A stretch of DNA of 11,885 bases from JBEAOO01 sp041164825 (GCA_041164825.1 JBEAOO010000302.1:1-11885); one strand, 5' to 3'. Shown: positions 5,748-11,885, counted from the first letter of the stretch. Notes: generated from the sequence alone by a model not told the origin. Numbers and translations are program-made.

Positions 5748-6224
5748 ATGAGCAGCAGCCCCCTGAAGAAGATCCTCGTCCTCAACGGCCCCAACCTCAA
5801 CCTGCTCGGCCAGCGCGAGCCCGCGGTCTATGGCTCGACCACGCTGCCCGATGTGGAAGTGATGTGTCGCGCGGTGGGTGAGCGCCTGGGCATTGCCGTG
5901 GAGTGCCAACAAAGCAACCACGAAGGCGTGTTGATCGACGCCCTGCACGCCGCCGGCCGCGCGCAAAAAGCCGGTGAACTGATTGGCGTGGTGATGAACC
6001 CCGGCGCCTACACCCACACCTCCATCGCCCTGCACGACGCCATCAAGGGCGCCGAAGTCACGCTGATCGAAGTGCACATCTCCAACGTGCACGCCCGCGA
6101 GTCCTTCCGCCACCACTCCTACATCTCCCCCGCCGCCGCCGGCATCATCGTCGGCTGGGGCGTGGATGGCTACGTCATGGCCATCGAAGGGTTGGCGCGC
6201 AAGGCGGGCTTGCTGGCGCGCTGA
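5748..6224 (+). CDS. aroQ: Type II 3-dehydroquinate dehydratase
   Basis: This enzyme dehydrates 3-dehydroquinate to 3-dehydroshikimate; type II enzymes are dodecamers that use an enolate mechanism. At 158 aa it is slightly longer than the usual 145-150. All family motifs are present: LNGPNLNLLGQREPAVYG with catalytic Tyr28 on the flexible lid, QSNHEG (55-60), NPGAYTHTS (84-92), EVHISN with catalytic His110, and HARESFRHHSY with Arg117 and Arg121. The ATG at 5748 has only a weak purine run (5733-5738) upstream. In many proteobacteria the biosynthetic aroQ precedes accB-accC. Here instead it follows a QsuD-like dehydrogenase and is followed by non-coding DNA, which favours a catabolic role in quinate breakdown. 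Biosynthetic use cannot be excluded from this window. Confidence 0.95.
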   Translation: MSSSPLKKILVLNGPNLNLLGQREPAVYGSTTLPDVEVMCRAVGERLGIAVECQQSNHEGVLIDALHAAGRAQKAGELIGVVMNPGAYTHTSIALHDAIKGAEVTLIEVHISNVHARESFRHHSYISPAAAGIIVGWGVDGYVMAIEGLARKAGLLAR

Positions 6225-6689
6225 ACCGGCGCGTGGAGCCGGGGCGTCGAGGTGCGGACTCGGCCCCCGTGGCCAGTGAAGATCGGCCGTGACTGGGGTC
6301 GCTCCTGACCCATCGACCATGTGGCCGTCGCGCAAATCTATGCCTGATGGCCTGCGTTCAACGGTGGATGTCAGCGGGCTGTCGCTTGCGGGAGGCTCAA
6401 TGGACCGAAAGGTCAGGCGTGGGCGTAAAGGCTGGCCTATTGTTCGGCTAAAAGTCTCTCTCGGCGACGCAGACAAGGACTGCAAAGTCTTCTGCAGTTT
6501 GCTCGTGCGGGTTTCCAAGATAGCCGCACCGCGCGTTTGCAATTGAGGCCCCTCGACTCAGCTCAGTCAGCCGGGCAACCGGGGTTTCCGCACCCGCAGA
6601 GATGGGGCCGATTGATTTTGATACGCGAGCAACCCTCTCGGGATGCGCGGCCTCTAGTCCGGCCCAAAGAGTGATTGCGTCCATATGGT
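6225..6689. other. Gene-poor stretch with atypical composition
   Basis: Between aroQ and higA lies sequence visibly less GC-rich than its neighbours. I found no recognisable gene. A weak CCGGC/GCCGG hairpin (6226-6230 with 6238-6242) follows the aroQ stop without a T-tract. A small GACC-GAAA-GGTC hairpin lies at 6403-6414. Open frames on both strands (+ 6289-6546, - 6684-6448) have no domain signature. The region could be remnant DNA carried in with the toxin-antitoxin pair. Confidence 0.5.
6448..6684 (-). CDS. Doubtful small ORF downstream of higA
   Basis: This 78-aa frame starts 5 nt after the higA stop on the same strand, which is the placement of a third operon gene. I do not recognise the protein. 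It has no signal peptide, membrane segment or known motif, and its C-terminal half is acidic (HEQTAEDF...AERDF). No ribosome-binding site precedes the ATG. By my count only about 56% of its codons end in G or C, far below the surrounding genes, so it is either foreign or not coding. Listed for completeness with low confidence. Confidence 0.18.
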   Translation of the reverse strand: MDAITLWAGLEAAHPERVARVSKSIGPISAGAETPVARLTELSRGASIANARCGYLGNPHEQTAEDFAVLVCVAERDF

Positions 6690-6998
6690 CTACGCCGCCA
6701 TCTGCTCGCGCGTCATCACCTGGCGCTGAATCTCGTCCATGGACGGCAGCGTCTTCAAGTCGTAATTGGCCTGCATGACCAACCAGGATGCGGCATCGCC
6801 ACCAAAGTATTTCGCCAGGCGAGCTGCGGTGTCGGCGGTGACGGCACGGCGTTCTTTGACGATCTCATGGATGCGTGTCGCCGGAACGCCGAGTGCCACA
6901 GAAAGGGCATTGACGCTGAGGCAGAGCGGCGCCAGATAGTCCTCGCGCAGCACCTCGCCCGGATGGACCGGGCGCATGCGGTTGATGGGGTGTGCCAT
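6690..6998 (-). CDS. higA: HigA-family antitoxin (XRE-type HTH)
   Basis: This is the antitoxin of a HigBA module; it binds the HigB ribonuclease and, through its helix-turn-helix, represses the operon. The protein is 102 aa. The HigA signature is clear: RPVHPGEVLRED at about 9-20, then SVNALSVALGVPATRIHEIVKERRAVTADTAARLAKYFG (28-66) containing the HTH, and SWLVMQANYDLK (71-82). The ATG at 6998 is chosen over an upstream frame extension because AAGGA just before it overlaps the higB stop and because homologues begin at this HP-rich segment. It lies 10 nt after higB, in the toxin-first order typical of higBA. The extension upstream of 6998 would overlap higB and is not needed. Confidence 0.93.
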   Translation of the reverse strand: MAHPINRMRPVHPGEVLREDYLAPLCLSVNALSVALGVPATRIHEIVKERRAVTADTAARLAKYFGGDAASWLVMQANYDLKTLPSMDEIQRQVMTREQMAA

Positions 6999-7008
6999 GT
7001 TGATTCCT

Positions 7009-7287
7009 TCAGTGGTAGCCCACGATTTCCACGTCAGCGGGGCCGGCTTCGGACCACACAAAGCAGATGCGCCATGGGTCGTTGATGCGAATGCTGTGCT
7101 GCCCCTTCCGATCTCCCTTCAAGGCTTCAAGACGGTTGTCCGGCGGCGCTTTTAAGAAGTCCAGACTTTGTGCCGCCTCCAGTTGAGACAGCTTGCGCTC
7201 TGCCACGTGGATGAAGGACTTGAACTTCCTGGGGCTCTTGCCCTCATACAGCGCCTGCGTGTCTTTGCACTTGAACGACTGGATCAT
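7009..7287 (-). CDS. higB: HigB/RelE-superfamily mRNA-cleaving toxin
   Basis: This toxin of the RelE/HigB superfamily cleaves mRNA on the translating ribosome and is neutralised by HigA. It is 92 aa, the standard size. Family features: MIQSFKCKDTQALYEGK start, AERKLSQLEAAQSL helix, PPDNRLEALKGDRKGQHSIRIND (48-70) and WRICFVW (72-78), ending in VEIVGYH where most relatives have VEIVDYH. The basic and aromatic residues of the active groove (K57, R60, K61, R67, R73) are kept, so the toxin looks intact. No Shine-Dalgarno sequence precedes the ATG at 7287. A palindrome lies 12 bp upstream. The D-to-G change near the C-terminus is a small oddity. Confidence 0.93.
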   Translation of the reverse strand: MIQSFKCKDTQALYEGKSPRKFKSFIHVAERKLSQLEAAQSLDFLKAPPDNRLEALKGDRKGQHSIRINDPWRICFVWSEAGPADVEIVGYH

Positions 7288-7298
7288 GCGCGCATCGC

Positions 7299-7315
7299 AT
7301 TACGCGCGGCGTAAT
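7299..7315. promoter_or_regulatory. Palindromic operator of higBA
   Basis: ATTACGC-GCG-GCGTAAT is a perfect inverted repeat with 7-bp arms and a 3-bp spacer, ending 12 bp before the higB start codon. A second short palindrome (AGCGC-AA-GCGCT, 7316-7327) adjoins it. A weak - strand promoter can be drawn with TTGCGC at 7322-7317 and TGCGAT at 7299-7294, 17 bp apart, with the palindrome filling the spacer. This is the expected place for autorepression by HigA; binding is inferred. Confidence 0.65.
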
Positions 7316-7419
7316 AGCGCAAGCGCTCTTGAGGCGTGCGGCGAGACGGCGCGTTTCGACGCCGACGTGTTGGCTGGCGATGATTTTTTATTCGAAATGG
7401 ACGGGTGCGTGAGCGCCGC

Positions 7420-8634
7420 TCAGCGTGTCACCCGCAACAACTTCCCACTGTCCGTGAGCAAGTAAAGCCACCCATCCGGCCCCTGCCGCACGTCGCGGAT
7501 GCGTTCGCCCAAGTTGGCCAGCAGGCGCTCGCGGGCGACTTCGGTGTCGCCGTTGAGCTGGATGCGCCACAGGGCTTGGCCGGCGAGGGAGCCCATCAGG
7601 GCGTGGCCGCGCCATTCGGGGAACTTGTCGCTGCTGACAAACAGCAGCCCGGCGGGCGCGACCGACGTGGGCACCCAGGTGGACACCGGTTCGGTGTAGG
7701 TGGGGGCATGGATGCCGCCGCCCACGCGGCAGGCCGTGCCGATCGGTGAGCCATAGGGGCAGCCATAGCTGCGCAAGGGCCAGCCGTAATTGGCGCCGGC
7801 GCGCACGTGGTTGAGTTCGTCGCCGCCTTGCGGGCCGTGCTCGTTGAGCCACAAGTCGCCCGAGTCGGGGTGAATGGCCGCGCCTTGCGGGTTGCGGTGG
7901 CCCAGGCTCCAGAGTTGCGGCAGGCCGCCGAGGGCGGGGTTGCCGGCGGGGGTGCTGCCATCGGGGGCGATGCGCACAACCTTGCCCAGGCTCTTGTTGA
8001 CGTTTTGTGCGTTGGCGCTGCCGGGGTGGGCCGGGTCGTCTTGCTGGCGCTCGCCCAGGGTCACGAACAAGTTGCCGTCGGGCGCAAACGCCAGCCGCGA
8101 TCCGTAGTGGCCGGTGCCGCTGACCTTGGGCACCTGGCGGTAGATCACTTCCACGTTTTGCAGGGTGCTGCCCACCAGCCGCCCACGCGCCACCGCCGTG
8201 CCGCTCAGGCCGGCCTCGTTGCCACTGCCGGGTTCCGAGTAGCTCCAGTACACCCGTGCATCGCTGGCAACGCTGGGGCCCACGGCCACGTCGAGCAGGC
8301 CGCCTTGGCCGCTGCTGTTGACGGGTGGCAGGCCGGTGATGGCGCTGAGCGTGTTGCCCGCGGGCGTCCAGCGTTGCAACGTGCCGGCTTTTTCGGTGAT
8401 GAGCGCGCTGCCGTCGGGCAAGAAGGCCAGGCCCCAGGGGCTGCGCAGGTCGGTGCGCACGGCGGTGACGGTGAGGGCGATGCCGCTGGCGTTGACCGTG
8501 GGCACGACGTCGGCCGAGGCGCCGCCCCCACAGGCGCAGAGCATGAGCGCGGCAGCGGTACTCGCGACCGAGGCCCAGGCGCGCCGGCGGCTCAAAAACA
8601 GCGGACTCGACAGCGGCGGGCGTGTGCTTGGCAT
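7420..8634 (-). CDS. yliI: YliI-like PQQ-dependent sugar dehydrogenase, predicted lipoprotein
   Basis: This is a six-bladed beta-propeller of the soluble aldose sugar dehydrogenase family (YliI/Asd), which oxidises aldoses with PQQ outside the cytoplasm. It is 404 aa. A signal sequence with SRRRAW and a hydrophobic run ends in the lipobox LCAC, so Cys35 is probably lipidated and the enzyme membrane-anchored. Motifs: PWGLAFLPDG (66-75), GQGGLLDVAVG (109-119), GHYGSRLAF with the likely catalytic His176, GHRNPQG (245-251), EHGPQGGDELN (265-275), NYGWP (282-286), ERIRDVRQGPDGWLYLLTD (377-395). C292 and C302 may form a disulfide. ATG 8634 is preferred because TATGCT ends 7 nt before it; ATG 8646 lies inside that hexamer. 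No PQQ biosynthesis genes are nearby. Natural substrate unknown. Confidence 0.9.
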   Translation of the reverse strand: MPSTRPPLSSPLFLSRRRAWASVASTAAALMLCACGGGASADVVPTVNASGIALTVTAVRTDLRSPWGLAFLPDGSALITEKAGTLQRWTPAGNTLSAITGLPPVNSSGQGGLLDVAVGPSVASDARVYWSYSEPGSGNEAGLSGTAVARGRLVGSTLQNVEVIYRQVPKVSGTGHYGSRLAFAPDGNLFVTLGERQQDDPAHPGSANAQNVNKSLGKVVRIAPDGSTPAGNPALGGLPQLWSLGHRNPQGAAIHPDSGDLWLNEHGPQGGDELNHVRAGANYGWPLRSYGCPYGSPIGTACRVGGGIHAPTYTEPVSTWVPTSVAPAGLLFVSSDKFPEWRGHALMGSLAGQALWRIQLNGDTEVARERLLANLGERIRDVRQGPDGWLYLLTDSGKLLRVTR

Positions 8635-8641
8635 GCGGCCG

Positions 8642-8647
8642 AGCATA
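8642..8647 (-). promoter_or_regulatory. Possible -10 hexamer for the yliI-like gene
   Basis: On the - strand TATGCT is followed by exactly 7 nt and then the ATG at 8634, the same geometry as in front of the ybaN and TetR genes. No ribosome-binding site is present. A -35 box is not convincing (CGCACA at 8670-8665). The 141-nt gap to the upstream GGDEF-EAL gene leaves room for an independent promoter. Confidence 0.35.
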
Positions 8648-8787
8648 GGCCCACGCTGGCGGCTTGTGCGCTCAAGCCACTGGCGTCTGCGCGGGTGTCG
8701 ACGGCTGCTGTTGCCGTTGCTGGCTGCGCCGCCCCATCGCATCCTGCAACAGCCGTGTCGCCGTGCCGCACCCGCTGACGGACCGAG

Positions 8788-11253
8788 TCAGTGCAGCAAG
8801 GTGGGCTGCTCGCCGCGCGTCAAGCCCGGCAGGCCTTGCCGCGTGGCCCAGGCCAGCGACCAGGCGCAGAACTCGTTCACCGGCATCGGCTTGCCCATGT
8901 GGAAGCCTTGCGCGGTGTCGCATTGCAGGTCGCGCAGCATGTCCCACACGGCGGCGTTCTCCACCCCTTCGGCCACCACGCGCAGGCCCAGGTTGTGGGC
9001 CAGGTCGATGGTGGAGCGCACGATCTTGGCGTCGTCGGCGTCGCGCTCCATGCCCATCACAAACGACTTGTCGATCTTCAGCTCGTCCACCGGCAATCGC
9101 TTGAGGTAGGCGAGTGAGGAGTAGCCGGTGCCGAAGTCGTCGATCGAGAGTTTGAAGCCCATGCTGGCCAGGCGCTCCAGCGTGGCTTGTGCGCGCTGTG
9201 GGTCGTCCATGATCGCGCTCTCGGTGATCTCCAGGCAGAAGGCTTCGGCCGGCACCTGGTGGCGCAGCAGCAGCGCGTCAAACTTGGCCGGCAGCTCGGT
9301 GTCCATCAGGTCGCGGGTGCTGAGGTTGATGGCCAGCACCAGCGCGTCCAGACCTTCGGCCATCAGCTGCAGCCACTGGCGTGCGGCCTCTTCAAACAGC
9401 CACAGCGTCAGCACGCGGATGAAGCCGGTCTGCTCGGCGTAGGGGATGAACTGCATCGGCGGCACCATGCCGCGCTGCGGGTGCTGCCAGCGCATCAGGC
9501 ATTCGGCGCCCTCCACCACGCCGGTGGCCAGCGCCAGCTTGGGCTGCAGGTACAGGCGCAGCTCGTGGTGCTCCACCGCGTGGCGCAGCTCGGTCAGCAG
9601 CGACAGCGTTTGCGCGCTGCTGGCGTCGATGGCGCTGTCGTACACCAGCGGGCCGTCGCTGCGCCGCTTGGCGGTGTACATGGCCACCTCGGCGCGGCTG
9701 AGCAGGTTGTCGACCTCGTCGGCGTGCTGCGGCCAGCAGGCCAGGCCGATGCCGGCGCCCATGTCCACGGTCTGGCCGTCGAGCGCCATCGCGTCGTCAA
9801 ACGAGCCCGCGATGCGCCGCGCCACGGTGAGCGCGCTGGCCGCATCGGCGCCGCGCAGCAGCACCGCAAATTCATCACCGCCCAGGCGCGCCACCAGGTC
9901 GCCGTTGCGCACCGCGTGCTGCTTCAGGCGCTCGGCCACGCGGCTGAGCATCAGGTCGCCAAAGCGGTAGCCGAGCACGTCGTTGACGTGTTTGAAGCGG
10001 TCGAGGTCGAGCATCACCACGGCCAGCGCGCTGCCTGTGCTGCGCGCGGCCTCGATGGCTTGGCGCACCGCGTCGCGAAACCGCGCGCGGTTGGGCAGGC
10101 CGGTGAGTGGGTCCCAGTAGGCGAGCTGCAGCACCTCGTTTTGTTTCTCGGCCACGCGCACGCGCATGCGCTCAAAGGCGTGGGCGAGCTCGCCGATTTC
10201 GTCATTGCGTTGCAGGCCGCCCATGGGCGTGGCGTAGTCGCCTTCGCCCAGGCGCTCGGCCGCGGCGGCCAGGCTTTGCAGCGGCGTCACCACATGCCGG
10301 GCGGTGAACACGCTGCCCACCGCAAACACCACCACGCCGAGCGCGGTGATCAGCAGCAGGCCGAGTTGCAGCGCTGCCGGTGTGCGCACCGCCTCGTCCA
10401 CCGAGATCGACACCAGCCCCAGCACGGCCGCGCCGCCGGCGTGTTGTTCGCCACTCAGCCAATGGGCGCGCACGCCAAAGTCTTCGCCTTGCAGCATCAC
10501 TTCGCGCAGCTGTTCGTTGCTGCGCAGCGCGGCCAGGGCGTCGCTCGGCGCGCCATCGCTCAGCGTCCGCGTGGCCTCGGCGGGCAAGGTGCTCATGCGC
10601 GATTGCCAGGTGGGCGAACCCGCCGGCCGCACCAGCACACTCAGGTGCAGCGCCGAGAGTTGCTGCATCTCGCTGGCCAGTTGCGGCGACAAGGGCAGGC
10701 CCAGCAGCACCCAGCCCACCAGCACGGGTGCCTTCACCGGCACCAGCACCACCTGCGTGGCTTGGCCGCCCACCACCGTCACGTCGCTGGCCTGGCCGCG
10801 CACGCGGGCCTGGCGCACCAGCCGCTCGATCAAGGGCGCGAGCTCTTGCGCGGCGTTGGCGCCCGCGCTCTCAGCCGTGCTGCGCAGGCGGAAGTCGGGG
10901 TCGAGCAGGGCGGCCGTGGTGGCGCCGATGCGCGCGCCGTGGTTGTCGAGCACCGAGGCGATGGTGTCTGCATCGTTGGAGGCCAGCGCCGAGCGGAAAC
11001 CGTAGTCGGCGGCAAGCAGCGCGGCGCTGTCGCTCAGCGTTTGCGCCTGGTGCTCGATCAGGCTTTGCAGCACCCGCTCGCCCACGCGCAATTTCTCAGG
11101 CAGCGTGGTGCGGGCATGGTGGTTCAGGCCACTCTGGATGGCGCTGAAGCTGGCCACCTGCACCAGCAACAGCAGGCCCAGCGAGAGCGCGACGATGCGG
11201 GTGCCGATCGAGCGGTTGAGCATTCGAGAGAGGGCAGCGGGGAGCCGGTTCAT
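8788..11253 (-). CDS. Membrane-bound GGDEF-EAL protein with periplasmic sensor and HAMP
   Basis: This bifunctional cyclic-di-GMP enzyme has a diguanylate cyclase and a phosphodiesterase domain. It has 821 aa. A membrane segment (about 19-40) leads to a periplasmic region (about 41-293) resembling double-cache sensors of the dCache_3 kind. A second membrane segment (about 294-316) and HAMP (about 317-370) follow. The GGDEF domain (about 375-540) has an intact GGDEF at 458-462 and an RxxD inhibitory site (R449-D452) at the usual distance. The EAL domain (about 550-805) reads ECL at 584-586 but keeps Glu584, INLS, Glu675, DDFGTGYSS (705-713) and AEGVEN (761-766). Both activities are probably present. 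The ATG at 11253 overlaps the upstream cupredoxin stop by 4 nt, fixing this start and suggesting translational coupling. The signal sensed is unknown. Confidence 0.93.
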   Translation of the reverse strand: MNRLPAALSRMLNRSIGTRIVALSLGLLLLVQVASFSAIQSGLNHHARTTLPEKLRVGERVLQSLIEHQAQTLSDSAALLAADYGFRSALASNDADTIASVLDNHGARIGATTAALLDPDFRLRSTAESAGANAAQELAPLIERLVRQARVRGQASDVTVVGGQATQVVLVPVKAPVLVGWVLLGLPLSPQLASEMQQLSALHLSVLVRPAGSPTWQSRMSTLPAEATRTLSDGAPSDALAALRSNEQLREVMLQGEDFGVRAHWLSGEQHAGGAAVLGLVSISVDEAVRTPAALQLGLLLITALGVVVFAVGSVFTARHVVTPLQSLAAAAERLGEGDYATPMGGLQRNDEIGELAHAFERMRVRVAEKQNEVLQLAYWDPLTGLPNRARFRDAVRQAIEAARSTGSALAVVMLDLDRFKHVNDVLGYRFGDLMLSRVAERLKQHAVRNGDLVARLGGDEFAVLLRGADAASALTVARRIAGSFDDAMALDGQTVDMGAGIGLACWPQHADEVDNLLSRAEVAMYTAKRRSDGPLVYDSAIDASSAQTLSLLTELRHAVEHHELRLYLQPKLALATGVVEGAECLMRWQHPQRGMVPPMQFIPYAEQTGFIRVLTLWLFEEAARQWLQLMAEGLDALVLAINLSTRDLMDTELPAKFDALLLRHQVPAEAFCLEITESAIMDDPQRAQATLERLASMGFKLSIDDFGTGYSSLAYLKRLPVDELKIDKSFVMGMERDADDAKIVRSTIDLAHNLGLRVVAEGVENAAVWDMLRDLQCDTAQGFHMGKPMPVNEFCAWSLAWATRQGLPGLTRGEQPTLLH

Positions 11254-11876
11254 GGCGCTTTGCTCGTGGGCAGGGCGATCTGTTGGCGCTGATCGGCGGC
11301 GGCCATCTGCAGCAGCTCGGGCCAGGCCACGGGTGGGCCGTTCAGCGCCGGATGCCACAGCCGCACGCGGTAGGCGCCGGCGGGCAGGGCCTCGATGCGT
11401 GCGCGGCCGTCTGCGCGGGCCAGCGCGAACCAGGGCGTGTCGGCCACGACGATCCAGGCGGCCATTCGGTCGTGGATGTTGCAGCCGAGCACGGCGATGC
11501 CGGGTTTGTCGAACACCACCGGCTCGGTGGGCACGCCGGCGTAGAGCTTGATCTCGAAGGTCTTGGTCGGTGAGATCGAGTAAATGTGGTGGCGCACGGT
11601 GTCGAAATTGGGGAAGGTCACCGGCGTGCCGGCCGCCACCACCGTCACCCGCGGCTGAAACGTGCGCTGAGCTTGCGAGACCTCGGTGAGCGCGCCGGGC
11701 TTGAGCGACATCTTGTTGCCCACCACCGGGTCGAGCAGCAGCACGGCATCGGGCAGCGGCTTGCCCGCGCTGTCGAGCAGCAACAGCTCCAGGGCTGCGG
11801 CGTGCGCCGTGCCGCTGCTCAGTGCGGCCGTGGCGGCCAGGGCCGCCACCGCCCCGCCCCGCTGGGCGCCCCCCAT
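11250..11876 (-). CDS. Periplasmic cupredoxin-like protein (methylamine-utilization-like)
   Basis: This is a secreted protein with a plastocyanin/cupredoxin-type copper fold, of the group often annotated as methylamine utilization protein. It is 208 aa from the ATG at 11876. A signal peptide covers about 1-26 (ending TAHA-A). Type 1 copper ligands are recognisable: His96 or His97 in TVRHHIYS, then Cys132, His135 and Met138 in GCNIHDRM. A C-terminal segment (about 147-180, ADGRARIEALPAGAYRVRLWHP) resembles a carboxypeptidase-regulatory beta-sandwich. Only 9 nt precede the ATG in the window and the frame stays open across them, so the true start may lie outside. It overlaps the GGDEF-EAL gene by 4 nt. 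No methylamine dehydrogenase genes are visible, so a role in copper binding, electron transfer or sensing is possible but unproven. Confidence 0.8.
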   Translation of the reverse strand: MGGAQRGGAVAALAATAALSSGTAHAAALELLLLDSAGKPLPDAVLLLDPVVGNKMSLKPGALTEVSQAQRTFQPRVTVVAAGTPVTFPNFDTVRHHIYSISPTKTFEIKLYAGVPTEPVVFDKPGIAVLGCNIHDRMAAWIVVADTPWFALARADGRARIEALPAGAYRVRLWHPALNGPPVAWPELLQMAAADQRQQIALPTSKAP

Positions 11877-11885
11877 CAGGCAGAA

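Noticed and set aside
4397..5800. 467-aa - strand frame opposite the dehydrogenase gene
   Set aside because: Gly/Ala/Gln/His-rich shadow of a gene with conserved catalytic motifs on the + strand.
6225..6242. Terminator after aroQ
   Set aside because: Only a 5-bp stem (CCGGC/GCCGG) with no T-tract.
6289..6546. 85-aa + strand frame after aroQ
   Set aside because: No domain or ribosome-binding site, and overlaps an equally doubtful - strand frame; neither is well supported.
9187..11292. 701-aa open frame on the + strand opposite the GGDEF-EAL gene
   Set aside because: Rich in His, Gln, Ala and Arg with no domain; the - strand frame contains intact cache, HAMP, GGDEF and EAL motifs.
11250..11876. 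Function in methylamine utilization
   Set aside because: The name is a family label; no mau genes are present and the partner gene is a c-di-GMP enzyme.
1..11885. CRISPR array, tRNA, rRNA, insertion sequence or prophage
   Set aside because: No regularly spaced repeats, cloverleaf-like sequences, transposase/integrase motifs or phage structural genes were seen on either strand.

Overview
The window is GC-rich DNA of a type I associate with Burkholderiales, most likely Comamonadaceae. This rests on codon bias, on the gene families present (dctQMP TRAP transporter, YliI-like dehydrogenase, GGDEF/EAL protein) and on promoter-like hexamers lying directly against start codons. No rRNA, tRNA, IS, prophage or CRISPR was seen. 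The assignment is inference from style, not from a marker gene.

Layout. Positions 1-351 hold no convincing gene. On the + strand follow a DUF454/YbaN inner-membrane protein (352-723) and a TetR-family regulator (822-1520). Next comes a TRAP transporter in the order small membrane subunit, large membrane subunit, binding protein (1656-4598), closed by a strong intrinsic terminator at 4612-4647. Two more + strand genes follow: a shikimate-dehydrogenase-fold enzyme resembling the NAD-dependent quinate/shikimate dehydrogenases (QsuD type) rather than biosynthetic AroE (4727-5617), and a type II 3-dehydroquinate dehydratase (5748-6224). Positions 6225-6689 have different composition and no convincing gene. 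All remaining genes are on the - strand: a higBA toxin-antitoxin pair (7287 down to 6690) with a palindromic operator, a YliI-like PQQ sugar dehydrogenase predicted to be a lipoprotein (8634 down to 7420), and a two-gene unit of a periplasmic cupredoxin-like protein (11876 down to 11250) overlapping by 4 nt a membrane-bound cache-HAMP-GGDEF-EAL protein (11253 down to 8788).

How the genes fit together. The most coherent hypothesis is a hydroaromatic-acid scavenging locus. The TRAP transporter would import quinate, shikimate or a related carboxylate. The QsuD-like enzyme would oxidise quinate to 3-dehydroquinate (or shikimate to 3-dehydroshikimate), and the dehydroquinase would give 3-dehydroshikimate. 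The enzyme needed to reach protocatechuate, 3-dehydroshikimate dehydratase, is not in the window. The TetR gene is the obvious local regulator, and an imperfect 16-bp palindrome lies at 1585-1600 in front of the transporter. A terminator and a second repeat cluster separate transporter and enzyme genes, suggesting two transcription units. The cupredoxin/c-di-GMP pair looks translationally coupled and may be a periplasmic sensing module.
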